Counted from the stretch's first letter, positions 1 through 13,700 are shown. The stretch: DNA of 64,000 bases from Dendrocalamus latiflorus (GCA_017311315.1 CM029664.1:25623271-25687270); one strand, 5' to 3'. A program made the numbers and translations. Notes: generated by a model from the letters alone, not told the origin.

Positions 1-436
1 ATACAAAGATCATGCACTGAAATGTCCTGAAATGATCCTGTCAGGTAGTTTATAATAGTAAAGATATATATATTTATAATAGTAAAGATATATTTATTTA
101 TTTATTTATTTTATTATATTTTTAGAAATCATAAAAAATTTCCCCACCTCCCAAGCCAGACGCCCCCACCTCCTAAATCTTCCGCCCGCCAGACGCCCCC
201 ATCTCCCACGCCACCCCGCCGCCTCATCCCCCACCTCCCCCGCCGCCGCCTCGTCCCCCACCTCCCCCGGCCTCCCCGTCTCCCTCCGCCTCCCCGGCCC
301 CTTCGCCGCCCCCTCCGCCTCCGTCGCCTCCCCCGCCGCCGCCCCCCTCTGCCTTCCCCCCCTCCCCCCACCTCCACCGGAGTCCCCGTCTCCCTCCGCC
401 TCCGCCGCCTCTATACACCCGTAGGTCGACAAGACG
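1..436. other. AT repeat then CT-rich leader before the CACTA gene
   Basis: The first 120 bases are AT-rich, with a short direct repeat (tttataatagtaaagatata occurs twice) and TTTA runs. From about 140 to 415 the + strand is almost pure C/T with CCG and CTC triplets, like a CT-rich plant 5' leader. A TATA-like CTATACA lies at about 412-418, just before the first ATG at 437. The long minus-strand open frames here come from the low-complexity composition and are not genes. Confidence 0.4.
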
Positions 437-3400
437 ATGGCGATGACTCCATCGACAACGCCGATCACTGGTTCGGCCGCCGCCAACGCCACCGACGGGG
501 ATTTCGCCATCACGAGGGCCGACCGACGGGTTCCACCTCGAACTTCTGGCGCTGAAGAAGACGGCACGGATGATGCTTCCCTCCCCAGGTATGAAGCACC
601 TTGTCTCCGACCGACTACTCCATGACGTGATGTCGGTGAGAAGTTCCAGCGAGCTGAGACACAACAATTTCATATGAGAATTACTGCTGAGAAGAATACC
701 ATGCATGGCTGAGTTGTACAATGTCATAAAGCACATATCTATGAATCCCGAATGAGATTTCAAAGAACTTGTTTCCAAGGGCTGATCTCAAAAAATATGT
801 GCTGTTTTTCAGGATATTAGAGTATGCAAACCTATGCTGCTGTACAACAAGATATTAAGAACAAATATAGTTGATCAAAATTGTATTTCCTCAATTAATA
901 AAAAAACTATAGTTCAATCCTGCACACTTCTTATTTAGTTTTTCCTCAGTATTTAAATTAATTACCTTTAGTTTGGATGGGAATCAAATGACTACATATT
1001 AGTGTTGGTTATTAGCACATAATAGTTTTAGATCCTATCATTTATTTTCAGTACAAATTTATTGTTTCCTTCTGATCATCTACTATCTAATATGAGGCGC
1101 TGGCATTGGGCAAAGGAGAGCATCGACTAATGGGCCACCAACAGAGCTCGGTTGTGAAATAGTATATTTTCCCAATAATCTTGGCCTAGATAAACTTTAT
1201 TCTAGCTAGTTCAGTTAAATTATCCATAAGTTATAAAGTTGGATCTACTAGCTAGGCCATACACAAAGAACAAGTGCCTCTACAAATTCAGATGCAGTGC
1301 TCTCTAAATTGGTAGTTAAAACCAAATCATACTAATGTACTATCAGCCATACAATTGGCTAGTAACTGATGACAAACACGAACTAACTATCCTCGGTCCA
1401 CATATATGTTTCCCAACTTCTCTCTAAACTGCAAGGCGGCTATTCAGGTTTCACTTCTCTGCAGGTCATTACACAATTAACATTGAAAAGCCATTACATT
1501 TTCATTCAACCACCACAATTTATTCTTCGCTCATGGCGGTTGAGGAAGGATCTGAACCCATTCCTGGCATATTTCCAAAGGACTTATTTGTCTCCAGAGA
1601 TGCAAGTTCCGGAATTTGATTCTTGTGTAAATTCAAGAGTTACTATGTACTGTTTGATTGTCCAGGATATTAGCAAACGATCTGTAAATTCAGGGATGAT
1701 TGCAACTGCAAAGCAGCGTGTGCGTTTTTTCCCCTGCTGCGCTATTGAGGATTCAGGGGCATCGAGTATGACAAGTCAGATATTGAGGTGCTCATAAGGG
1801 ATTTGAAGTCTTTGTTGGCTAGTGATTTCTTGGACATTAAAGTTTCCTCTTGTTCAAGCTAGCAATTTCTTGGAAATTTAAGTTTCTTCTTGCTCACGAA
1901 CCTGTCATAAATTTGCCCATGGTCTTGTGAGGCATGGAGCAGCTGACGTACTTGGGGTTGTTGTGTGGACTGACCAAATCGCAGAATTTGTTATGAGTAC
2001 GGTGGCCTGCTATTTGGTGGTGTAACCAGTTCAGTGGAATTATAATTCCATCTAAAAATTTAGTTATCACAGCTCAGTTTTTTTTACAGTTGGTTATCAG
2101 CACATAATAGTTTTAGATCCTGTCATTTATTTTCATTACAAATTTATTGTTTCCTTCTGATCATCTACTATTTTCCTCTCAGATTTTGCATACTGACAAC
2201 TGCATTTTGACTATTTAACCTTTCTCTATGTAAACATACAGAACGAAACAAAGGTCGGGTCAGCAGTGGACTTTAGTTATTCAATGCAAGGGAGCACCAT
2301 CAGAAAAAGAATTCTTCGAGTGCGATATTGATAGGACTAATGTCTCATTTATGACATTGTTGAGTTTAAAAGAACAGCTTGGATACTCAGTTAGGGACTT
2401 CTTATACTATAAGAAGCGATGTGGTAGGGCGGTAGCAACTCTGGAGCCGATCGATTATAGTCGTGATGCAGATAGAATGATAGAAAGCAATCAAGATGAA
2501 AGGGAAGTGCGATTAGTAGTGTCTAGGGAGCGAGTAAAAGACAATCAGGTGACCATAACACCCATGAAGCGAAAGAGGAGTTAACAAAATAGTGATGATC
2601 CAATTACAAATGAACAACTTGATGCATACAAGGTTTGGCTAGCGAATCTGCAAGCCGAGGAAGAACACACGGGTAAGTTATATATGTTGCTACACTAATC
2701 GTGCTGATTTTAACAGTACTGAATTGGCAACTGCACTAACATATATTCATGGCTCGCAGAATTTTTGGATGACTACAGGGATGAAACAATCAAAACATAT
2801 AAGGAATGGTTAAGGAGGAAAGGCCATCTTGATGATATCTGTAATTTTCAGATCTTTCACTAAACTATGCAAGCATATTATTAGTTTTACAAACTCACAT
2901 ATATTTCTCTGATGAGTATTATAATGTGTGCAGTATTTTTTTTGAAAGAGGACCATACCAACCATCCACCTGGCCTTCAAGATGAGCAAACTCAAGACAG
3001 CGGCCCAACACCACCAAAGAGGCCATCTCATGCTCGGAAAAACAAGCAACAACAAAATGGTATGCTATCCTTCTGTCAATTCTATTTTCTAGGTTCAATT
3101 GGTCCTTGCTGAATGTGTACATTAAATGACATTTAAATTGCTCATAAGGAGGTGGCTCCCAACAGTGCAAGAAAGGTGTACGTGGATGCCTTAAAGGTTT
3201 AGCAGCAGCTAACAAGAGAGTGAAGAATGCATCGCAGAAACTATCAATTCAATTTTCAGCAAGGTTAGGAGGCCCCGTAGGAGAAAACTCCCGAACATTT
3301 GTGGATGAAGTGGTAATGTTTACAAGAAAGAGGGCTCCACTTATTGGAGTCAAAAGGTGGAAAGATATAAAGCAAAATGTCAAAATTACAATAGCAGAGG

Positions 3401-5589
3401 ATTTGCTAGTAAGTTGCATCTTTTTATTTGTTGGTAAATAAGCATGTTAATTCTGTAATTACGTACGACTTCACCTTCACTTTCTGTTTCAATACAAGCA
3501 GAGTAGGTGGGATTTCCCAAACATTGAGAATGCAACGGAAAAGATATGGGACATTGCTAAAGAGCGGTACAAAGGATGGCGATCAACATTCAGTTCTACA
3601 TACAAGGCATACAACACTTACGCTGAGCGAATGAAACATAAGCCTGAAGATATAGATATTGTCGAATGGCACTACTTGATAATGTATTTTGGAACTGAAA
3701 AATTCAAGGTTCAATTTTTCTCTCTGCAATTACCAATTAGTGAATGGAATTGAGATAGTAACCATTAATGTAAGGACTTGTACAGTTGATGCATTAGCAA
3801 TAGCAATTACAAAATATATGCAGCAGCATGTGTTACAGACATATATGCTTTTTACTACCACTATTTAGGATACATATAATTCTTATTTAGACTTGAACAA
3901 TTGCTGCATAAGGCATATAGGAGTTAGCTCCAGAACACATTTGTAAGTAGTAGTTAAAATAAGGCACATACATCATTTTGTATCAATAGTTGACTATTGA
4001 TCAGTGACCTATTTGATTAGTGACAGCAGTAGTTTTATAATTTTATCTTCTAGACTATTAATTTTACCTTAGCCGAAGAATTTGAACATTATTGTCTTAT
4101 TTTATTTTTTTAATACATATATGGTGACAAGAATGCTTTGTTGAGTGCACTTGTAAACTTTTTTGCAGAGGGTCAGCAGCCAAAACTCTGAAAACCGTCA
4201 AAAACAGAAGACCAAGCATCTAATGGGATCCAAACCGTTCTCCCAATGTAGCTACGAGCAGGTAATGAAAAAATTAAACTTATCTGATTCTTTTCTTAAA
4301 TGATCAATTGTTCACAAGGAACAATGTTTGCCATCTTAGAGAGACCCAAATACTGGAGAAGAGCCAACTGATCTGACTCTTTTGATGACTACCCACACGA
4401 AGAACGGGGAATGGTCAAACAACGCTTCTAGGGATGTCTATGTGAGTAGTAAATTTAATTTGTTCATGATTTAGTACATTTTTCAGAATTTTGTGCATAA
4501 AACTTAACTGATTTAACTTCTTATTTTCTCTTATCACACTTAGGATGATGCAGCCTTCAAAATTACTGACCTATCAACAGATCCAGATAAAGACTTCCTT
4601 ACAGTTGAAGAGGAAAACATTGCTTTCCAATCAAGTTACAAGGAAAGCACCGGTACCAAATCATGCAAAGCTCATGGTCATGGATACATGACGAAATATC
4701 CCACACGAAGCCAACTGTTGAAAGACAGACTCGATGAACAATCCCGTGCTTCAGTTGCAGCCCAGCGAAAAAATAATGAGCTCGAAGATGAGGTGCAAAT
4801 GTTAAAGGAACAAATTGCAAATGGAGTTGCTGAAAGGGAACAAACTAGGCGAGAGATGCAAGAGGAATTGGAGAAGGAAAGGAACGCAAGAGAACAACTT
4901 AGGCAAGAGTTCCTTTCATTGCTAGCACAACAGAGAGAAGCAACATTACAGGTAATACATCTGTACATACGCAGCAGCAGCTGCTGCCTGTTTGTTGTTG
5001 ATGGCTTGCAGCAGCCACCCAGCCTAACAGGTCCTAATGTTTTTCCTCATGGTCCATATGCAGGCTAACCAGGGAAGTATATTGAACACAAGGGAACGCG
5101 AGGCTAATCCAAGTGAGGAAGACGAAAACATGACAACATTGGACAAGGCTAACCCAGATAGTACATTGAATACCACAGAAAAGACACCTGAACATGTGCA
5201 AGAAACATTACAACAGGTAACAAAATTTGCAAATAGTTTGCTGCCATAAGGGATTTGGACTTTGTACATTCTATTGATAATCTGCTGATATTTACCTTCC
5301 CTGAACTTAAATTGATGCATGCATGATGAACATATTTTAATAGTAGTACACATCAGGATGCTAATATTTTTTATTCTACATTTTACATTTGCAGAATGAC
5401 CCAGCAAGCATCCTGACCACACAAAAAGATGCTAGGCCACCTATTCGCATCACTCGAGCTTCTAATCTTAACCGAAGCCTCTTCCAAAATGTCGCTGTTA
5501 ATAATGGTTCATCGAACTTCATTCCTCCACAACAATTGAAGAATACTGCTACAACTCGTTCGAAGAAAAGGAGGGACCAGCGGGTATGA
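437..5589 (+). CDS. CACTA/En-Spm TNP-type transposon protein, 11 exons, one in-frame stop
   Basis: I built exons 437-588, 2242-2672, 2760-2840, 2934-3059, 3149-3408, 3502-3708, 4169-4261, 4340-4441, 4544-4951, 5064-5216 and 5395-5589. All introns are GT-AG and the phases join to 736 codons. Exon 2 resembles the PB1-like N-terminal part of grass CACTA proteins. Exons 5-6 carry the plant Ptta/En/Spm domain (GENSRTFVDEVVMFTRKRAPL, then SRWDFPN and ERYKGWRS). Exon 9 is a Glu/Arg/Gln-rich coiled coil. A TAA at 2582-2584 interrupts exon 2. An in-phase 84-nt GT-AG segment (2549-2632) would splice it out, so the gene may still be expressed. Exon 1 (GC-rich, after a 1.65-kb intron) is the least certain. 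A relict last exon may lie near 5894-5990. These proteins bind element ends; the catalytic TNP2-type gene is absent. Confidence 0.72.
1004..2171 (+). repeat. 83-bp direct repeat pair in CACTA intron 1 (1004-1086 and 2089-2171)
   Basis: The two 83-bp stretches (start gttggttat, end tcatctactat) differ at only a few positions and lie 1,085 bp apart, both in the long first intron of the CACTA gene. Between them, near 1806-1890, a shorter motif with ATTTCTTGGA and AAGTTTC is also duplicated. This looks like a segment duplication within the element. Nothing coding is recognised between the copies except a 104-aa open frame at 1483-1797 that I cannot identify. Confidence 0.8.
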
Positions 5590-6180
5590 AATGAAAATGT
5601 GACTAATCTTCATATATCATTGTTCTTATGTCAAATATAGCATACTGTTCTAAACTACTAAAAAATTATGCCAGGTGAAGTAGGGCTACTATATATCGGT
5701 AAATGAAATGAAATTAAATAATTCTGCTGAAATCACTTGCTAAATACTTTGCTACGCAACTGTACTAGAGAACTCAGGATTGCTATTTTCAGCTGTAACT
5801 CGTATCTCTAAACTTACACTATGATGTACTTAAGTATGTGCTGCTGGACAATACTCACATTAAGGTCCCTCTTTATTGTTCATGTTCTATCAGGATGAAA
5901 CAATTTGATCAGAGCAAACAGAGTCGTGGCGTCGTCAAGTCAGGAAATTCAACATGGCAAAGAAGCACGGACAAATGGAATGGAAGTGATAGTACTTTTG
6001 TTATTAGTTACAAACTTTGTAGTTTAAGTATAGAGATTGATATGTAATTCCTGCATGAGTGGTGGCACTTTTAAATTATTATGTGTTGAATTAATATATG
6101 TGTTTTTGATCCAGCCGTGTTCCTAATTTGATTATTAATTTGCAACAACAAATTATAATAAACTATCATATGCTCAATAT
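5590..6180. other. 3' flank of the CACTA gene
   Basis: This stretch is AT-rich. From about 5894 to 5990 the + strand reads a tryptophan/arginine-rich segment ending in MEWK and a stop, like the C-terminus of a longer TNP protein. Joining it in phase to the last assigned exon meets a stop, so it was left out. No other gene is visible. Confidence 0.4.
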
Positions 6181-6725
6181 GCTACCGTAAATTTTACCGT
6201 TGCGATAAACCTGTATGCAAAATTGGTATTTCGTTGTGATAGGCTGTTGCAACGCCGCTACTATGTTGCGATTCCACTATATGCCATGAATAATGTTCGT
6301 TGCTATAGGATCTATTTGCCACAAAACATATTTCGTCACAATAACTTTATAGCAATGAAATGCCTTCCGTGGCAATAAACCATATTGCAACGAAACACCT
6401 CCCGTGGCAATTAAACCTGCTGCAACGAAACGCCTCCCGTAGCAATATATCCTGTTGCAACGAAATGCTCTCCGTGGCAATAGAGTCTATTGCCACGAAC
6501 CATTGGCGTGGCAATAGAACCTATTACCACGCAATATTTTCGTGGCAAATGATACTATTGCCACGACCAAACTTCGTGGCAAAATAAGCTATTGCCACGG
6601 AGTCAGCCGTGGCAATAGCCTATATCGCCACGACATCATTCGTTGCAACAACAAACAATTACCACAACATATTGCATGGCAATAACCATAGGTATTGCAA
6701 CGAAACCACAATCCGTTGCACAATC
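6181..6725. repeat. CACTA-type subterminal repeat array
   Basis: About twenty degenerate copies of a short motif alternate here in both orientations: TTGCAACGAAA / CCGTGGCAATA / TTGCCACGAA. Dense direct and inverted 10-15-mers beside the end of a CACTA element are where TNP proteins bind. The array lies 0.6 kb after the TNP-type gene, as expected for the right end of that element. A clean terminal TGTAGTG was not found, so the extreme end is eroded or lies elsewhere. Confidence 0.65.
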
Positions 6726-6744
6726 TTTTAAGCACGCAAGCACT

Positions 6745-6960
6745 GTAGCAACCGAGTGGTGCGGTCGGCCACCGCATGATTCGCCGAGTGGTGCGGTCGG
6801 CCACCGCACCACTCGAGTGATGCGCTACAGCACCGCACAATTTAGATGGTGCGGTCGGGGACCACACAATCTCGGTGTCGTGCGCTCCCCGGCCGCACGA
6901 TTGCCACGTGTCACCCCGGGTAAATCGTGCGGTCGGCAGGGGGCCAGATCGGGAATTTCG
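6745..6960. repeat. GTGCGGTC inverted-repeat cluster with a perfect 13-bp hairpin
   Basis: GTGCGGTC and its complement recur six to eight times within 200 bp. Bases 6785-6797 are perfectly complementary to 6803-6815 with a 5-nt loop (CGGCC). The composition is GC-rich against an AT-rich surround. It may be a second type of subterminal repeat or a small foldback element. No transposon ends were found. Confidence 0.6.
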
Positions 6961-7738
6961 TTTCGCAGGGGGGCTATTTCGGGAATTGCCGACACCAACA
7001 GTGCCAAAAACGTTCAAAATTCCCAAGCGTCAGCCTCCTCTTCAAGCTGCGACTTTGACACAACCGCATGTGATGCTATTCACCGTCGCATGCAACTGCA
7101 TTGGACATGGCATAAGACCACTTATGATCCTCCAACTCGTCACCAGACTAAGCGAGACTCAGTACATCTACACGTAGGACACGTCAGAGAGTACCCCCAC
7201 ATGCGTGGTTGTCCCCACGTGCCATGCCATGCGGACCTTTTTTTTCAAGCATGCAGGACGGCATTACCCACGCGTGAGAGGGAGCAAAATTACCCATCCA
7301 TGGTCTTCAGGCCATATATAGCAATGCATGGTGGCTGGGACGTATACGGTCTTCAGGTCTTCACGTGAGAGTTCGATATACGGTCTATGGGAGTCTAAGG
7401 GAGGAGCTATGCTGTCCGACCATTCTCTGTACGGTAGTTACCCTCGATGTAATATATTGACTTTTGCGATCAATTAATCTGGTTGGGGCGGAGTGCAAGA
7501 GTCAGAGTATCTATTCTCTTTTTCTCAAATGAAAAGGAAAAAAACTAATTATATATATCATCTAAATTTTCACTCTTTCCCGAACTTGGGAGAACAGTTC
7601 ATCGAGCTAAAGACACTGCCTCCTTATTCCTATGCCATTCAGTTACAAATCCGTGTAACATGAGCACCTCTCTCAAAAAATTACATATGGTGCAGGAAAA
7701 TTTTGATGATGGAATCGAGCCCAGCTTAGTTATCTCAG
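6961..7738. other. Intergenic spacer and probable MATE 3' UTR
   Basis: No gene is recognised. The stretch immediately left of 7739 lies downstream of the MATE stop codon on the minus strand and would hold its 3' UTR. The open frame at 6643-7368 runs across the repeats and has no family resemblance. Confidence 0.4.
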
Positions 7739-10700
7739 TTAGGCTGCCTGTGTTGGAAGCCTTTCCTCAAGTACTCTCTCCCTAGCCTTGTCAGCCTGCA
7801 AATAATCAGCCGAAGCATGACTTATATAAATATCAGAAAAATGAAAAAAAAATGGACCGTACTATGAACAACAAAATTTCTTATATAAATCAGAAGTATG
7901 ACTTCAAGAGGACCTTTTTTAGAAACTGAAATGCGTATAAAATATTTGTGAATCACTGCTTGTTCCTAAAGCATCGCATCAGACCAAAAAGGAGAAAGAT
8001 CGAACATTGTTGCTCAGTTACACGGATTCAGGACATACCAAACCGTCTCTGATATTAATATCATAGACGATTCGTATAACAAACCGTCTCTGATATGCAA
8101 TTATCATATAACAAATCGTCTCTGATAATGACACGTCATTGATCTGTGGCGTATGCCCCATGATTTCGATCTCACCCGTTCATTCTCTCCATATCGAATG
8201 GCAGGCACTGGTTCCTCCCACCGCTCGCCCTTATTAATTACTCCCCTCCTACTGCTCACCCTTTTTTATTACTCCCCTCCTACCTTTCCACCGGCAGTCA
8301 TGCGTGAGTTCATCCACTATATAGCTACCTGCATCCTCCCCTCGACGACGCTGACTACTACCGTGGGCTAACGTCTCCGTTGTGACACCACGGTTGACTG
8401 CACAACACACTCTTGTCGTAAGTGTCGTAAGAGTGTCTTGTGCAGTCTCACCGTCGTGCCATAAAGGTGGCGCTACCGCCGCCTCTCCATTGCAGGTGAT
8501 ATCCGGCCGCCATCCGATGCATCCAGCTTGTTCCTCGATGACGCCGACTACCGCCGTGAGCTAGCACCTTCATTGTGACACGACGATCGACTGCACAACA
8601 CTCTTGTCGTAAGTGTCGTAAGAGTATCTTGTATAGTCTCACCGTCGTGGCACAAAAGTGGTGCTACTGCCGCCTCTCCATTGCCGGTGATATCCGGCCG
8701 CTATCCGATGCATCCAGCTTCTACTGTCTGCTAGGATCTCTTCTTATATATTCTTGCCATGTTAAAGAGTTGAGTTCGTTATCTTGTTATGCTGTAATGG
8801 TGAACTCTAATCTTAATGGAAATGGAATGTGTGTTGTGTTTGCCCATGTATTTGCTTGTTTTCAAAGGGCATAGGTAACATTATTTATTGAGGCTAGCCA
8901 AAAAACTGGAAAAATCTTAGGTATAGTGAACTATGATAGACAGTTTTGTGATAAAACCGTCTATGAAGGACTATCACAGACGGTTCTATATATTAACTGT
9001 CTGTGATACTCATCAATCACAGACGGTTGGTAAATAGAACTGTTTGTGATGTATGGGTATCACAGACGGTTTTTTGTTCGAGCCGTTTGTAATAGTTTTC
9101 TTCACAAATGGTTCTAGTTACAAACCGTATGTCTTATTTTTATCACTGACGGCTCACAAACCGTCTGTGATAATCCGCGATTATCACTGACACATAAATT
9201 CAGACGGTTCCGAAAATTGTCTGTGATGATAGTTCCAAACCGTCTGTGATGACATTTTTTGTAGTGGTGTTTAATTCATACTACTTGCTTATCACCCTTA
9301 CATCTTTACTTATCCGTATTTTCTTTATATTTTCACCTGTTTTAACCTCTTGTTCAAAATTGTACCAGCCGTAGTGGCCTTGCACCGATCCGATCTCAGG
9401 GGGCCTCGTACCAGGCTCACGGCACGCAAGAGCTCATGCAGTTTGTCAGCCTCCTATGACAGTTCATGAAGTACCTAGGATACCGCAATCTGCCCATCTT
9501 TAGGGGCCGGAGGATTCGAACCCTGGACCGAGACTCATGGACCATGCAAGTATTCCTGTATGCGTAGGACAAGGAATTCCAATCCCACACCATCCCAGTC
9601 AAGCACCCTCGGACGCACTGCTCTGACGCCGTCTAGGACACAGCATGCTTGGCTGCAGCTCATTTGTGCTAGTTGCACAAGGAGAAGCTGTGGCAGTTTT
9701 GTTTCTCCTTCTTCCTATGCATCCGCGAGGGGGAGCGTTTCCCATAACACCCCAACGCCAGGGTGGACGACCCCTGGTTATCGCACCAGGTACAGTTGAT
9801 TCACACTATGGTGGTCACCTACGCCAACACCCTGCAGGAGATTAGATAGCTGCGGATGCTTTTGACCTCCAGCTACAAGTATTCGAACGTCCTCCGCGCC
9901 CAACTCACACGCTGTGAGGCTGCCCTCCAGGTAGTGGAGCACGAGAGGATTGCCACCGAGGTAAAACCCAAGTTCCTCTAGTCTTCGGTTACCTATACCC
10001 TCGCCCTCGCCAGTGCTAGCACCTGCTGTCGTCCCTAGTGGCCTTGCACCGACCCGATCTCAGGGGGCCTCGTACCAAGCTCACGGCACGCAAGAGCGTG
10101 CGTTGCCAGTGTCCATCGCCCGACATCGATGTCACAAGATCCAGCGGAAGACGCAGTCACTCTCGCTCCCACTCTTGCTCCCGGTCGCCCAGCTACAACC
10201 CGTGTCACTCCCGCTCTTGCTCCCAATCCCCTAGCTTTAGTCAAAGCCGTTCCCGCTCCCGCTCCCAGGGGAACTGCACTAACTGTGATAGGTGTCAACC
10301 CCATGGGTGAGTAGTCAGTTGTAGTTTGGTTAGTCAGCAGTTCTTGCTAGACAATCTTTTTGGTTGCAAGCACTTTCTCTCTCTAGTTGTACCCCCTTTT
10401 GCAATGAAACTATCTTAAGCTTTATGTTTTTTTATTGCATTGCTTCTCTTATTTACTTGCTTTTTCTATTGCCTCTACCGCACGGTGCATCAGAAGCGAC
10501 AATTTTGCCATTTCGGCACGGCGACTGCCATTCTTGTAAATATGGGTTCAAATAACGTGAAAAGTGCCAAACAGTTGAAATTATCACAAATAAATGGACC
10601 CTAGTTGGCCTGACACGCCTCCCGGCCGCGCTAGGGCACTTGGCGTACTCACTTGGCCGCAGCATGCACCCTGGCGCGCACACCGATCACGCTAGGTGCC

Positions 10701-13700
10701 TGATGCGCTCACCGGCCACGCTAGGGGCAATTTCCGCAAAAACAATATCTACAGGGCCATTTTCGCAAATAACTATTTCAAGGGGCCATAAAAGAATTCT
10801 CCTCCTGCAGGGGAGTGACAAACTATTGTATAAAGGTAGAGGTGCAACCATTGGCCTGCTTCAGCTTTTAGTTTCTAGTTTCTAGCTTTTTAATTTCGTC
10901 TTTTTCTGGTTTTTTGTTTTTTTCGCTTTTCCTCTTATTTCTTTGCATTATCCATGATGATATAACCTTTTTTATTTTTTAAAATTTAATTACGCTGAAA
11001 ATGCTAACCATAGCTATAGTATAAAAAAAACCCCCAAACAGTGCCAAATAAGGCAAAAAGCTTGAGCTTTAAGCCTGATGGAGCACAACCTTAAGTATGC
11101 AAAGTTCTTCTGTTGGACGGTTGGACCCATTCCAATACTACTCACAAGATAGCCACTTTCAATATATGGCTGGATTCATTTGGGCTTGCTGTTGTGACTT
11201 TTAGTTTTTGCTATAGCAATTAGTTTTCAAACGGTGTGTCTTTTTAAGGCGTTGTCTATAAGTCGATTGTAGTAGATACTCTACCGACTTCAACTATACC
11301 GATTAAAATTGCATGCGACTATCTCTTTTTTCACTCTCTCATAAACAGATAATTTAAAAGCCATATAGCCACAAGCCATAGTCGTTGCCAAGGGCTCCCT
11401 GCCTCCCTCCAAAACTCTGCCTCAGCCCACTTGACCGTTCGGCTCCCATCATGCAAGGGTCACATCCAAACAAAGAAGATAGCCTTTAATGTTCGTTATA
11501 TTTGACTACCTAGGCGTTGTTCCTTGTGCAAAAGGCGTTCGTTTTCATATTTCCTCAAAACACGGTTTTACCAAAAAAAAAAATTAAACCACCTGTCCAC
11601 CCCTCGGCCCCTCCGGTCAGCATCCGTGATCTTACGCTTTAGTCCCACATGAAAGCATTTATTTTAATGCCTCTTACCCTCCTCTTCACCTCAGATGGTA
11701 ATCTTAAAGAGGCCGATTTGCCCTATTTTATAGTCAATTTTGCTGTAGCAACTGCTGCTCTACCTAATTGCCCACCCCTTCTATGGCCTGTGAGTGCATA
11801 TGTGCATGAGGATTGGAATTAGTCCCATCTTGCTAATTTGGGTTCAAGGAACCCTCGATTAACAATTTTGCATGAATTCAAATAGAAAATGCAAATGAGT
11901 TACTACATGTGCGGTCTATCTCACGTGGGGTTAGACTTTGAGTCGATTTGGACCTCAGGACGTTACCCCATCCAACCAACCCAGTCTTGCTCCAACCATG
12001 GCTTCGCCGTCATCGCGCCTTCCTACGGACATTCTAATCGTCTTCCCTACCTCCATCGATTGGATCTGCCCTACATCTACCCACAACACCTCTTCTTCCC
12101 TACATCATTAGTAAACTCACAGGCCACAGGGTTGCCACTGGGTAAATCCACCTAGTTGTCGTTGAGATCCAGCAAGATCCCCCGTGGATCCATCCCTTCA
12201 TTGTCATCCTAGTCGCCACCACCAGCCCGACCTTCATTGCCGGCTTCAATACCGATGAGCACCCTCTCCCCAGTTCTTCCTCACATATATCCATTGAGCC
12301 CCACAAACCATGTACGGTGAAGGACTTGCATTCAAGGTTTCCTTCCCTCTCTTCTCCGCATCGCATGGCATATCTTTCTTCCCTCCCTCTCCTCCACCTC
12401 ACTGTAACACTAGGACTTGTTTGGATACATTGTTGTACAACTCAATCCTTTGTGATAGACATAGAATTTGAACTAAAATCCCATCATTTGAGATAGACAT
12501 AGAATTTAAACTAAAATCCCTTTCAATCCGAAGGAATTAGGTCTAATCCCTCCGGTCCTATCAAACAATCCCTTACGTGGACAGCTAAGAGAAAGTCCAA
12601 CATGTGGGGTTGGAGATGTCCTTGTAGCGATGGCATACAGTCACAAGTGTAGATAACTCACGGTAATTGTTGCCATAATTGCTGCTCTCGTGACCAGATA
12701 GTGAAAATGACAACAAAATAAGAAAATGCGAGCAGCATATCAATATAAAAAATATAATTACATTACGATTTTTGTGTGACATATTGCTGAACTGGATGGC
12801 CTGAATCATATTTAGAAGACAAGCTTGATCCAGCAAAATGGATCAACCTTTCTCAGATTTTTTTTTATGTAGTAGAGACCTGATTTAACAAATAGAGGGC
12901 CACGGTCTCAAAACAAAGTGTTGTGGTTACAGACCAAACAGAGAGAGAGATGGTAGTGGAGAGGTGGGAGTGTTCTGCCTCACCCTCCCCCTCATTCTGG
13001 TATATATATATATATATATTCACATGAAGTATGCTTTTACAACAATGCCCTTACACCCATATCTCCTCATTGGGGGCACTTATGTCATTGCACATGTTAC
13101 TCTGGTTCTTATAACCTCCTAACAGACCTGCTGGGCTTAGGTGGGGGCCACCCCTACGACAGGAGCCTCTCATGGTGAAGGGCTTCACAGGGCCGAAGCC
13201 ATGTCGCCGAGTCCTTTGGCCCCCTCCGTCCCCTGCGGCCTGTGAACTTCTCCAAGCTCGTGGTTGGGGAGCCCGAGTTTTGGGATGGAAGGTGGCTTGC
13301 TGAAGCAGACGCGCGCGCTCCGTCCCCTACCCTTTGAACGGGTGGCAGCGGAGGCTGGCGCAGAGTCGAAGTAGGCGCGCGCGCTCTCCGTTCCCTACCC
13401 TTCGAACGGGTGGCAGCGGAGGCTGGCGCCTAGTCGAAGTAGACGTGCGCGCACTCCGTCCCCTACCCTTCGAACGGGTGGCAGCGGAAGCTGGCGCCTA
13501 GTCGAAGTAGCCGTGCGCGCTCCGTCCCCTACCCTTCGAACGGGTGGCAGCGGAGGCTGGCGCCTAGTCGAAGTAGGCGCGCGCGCTCTCCGTCCCCTAC
13601 CCTTCGAACGGGTGGCAGCGGAGGCTGGCGCCTAGTCGAAGTAGACGCGCGCGCACTCCATCCCCTACCCTTCGAATGGGTGGCAGCGGAGGCTGGCGCC

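Noticed and set aside
129..778. Gly/Arg-rich proteins on the minus strand at the left edge
   Set aside because: They are low-complexity translations of a CT-rich leader; no conserved residues.
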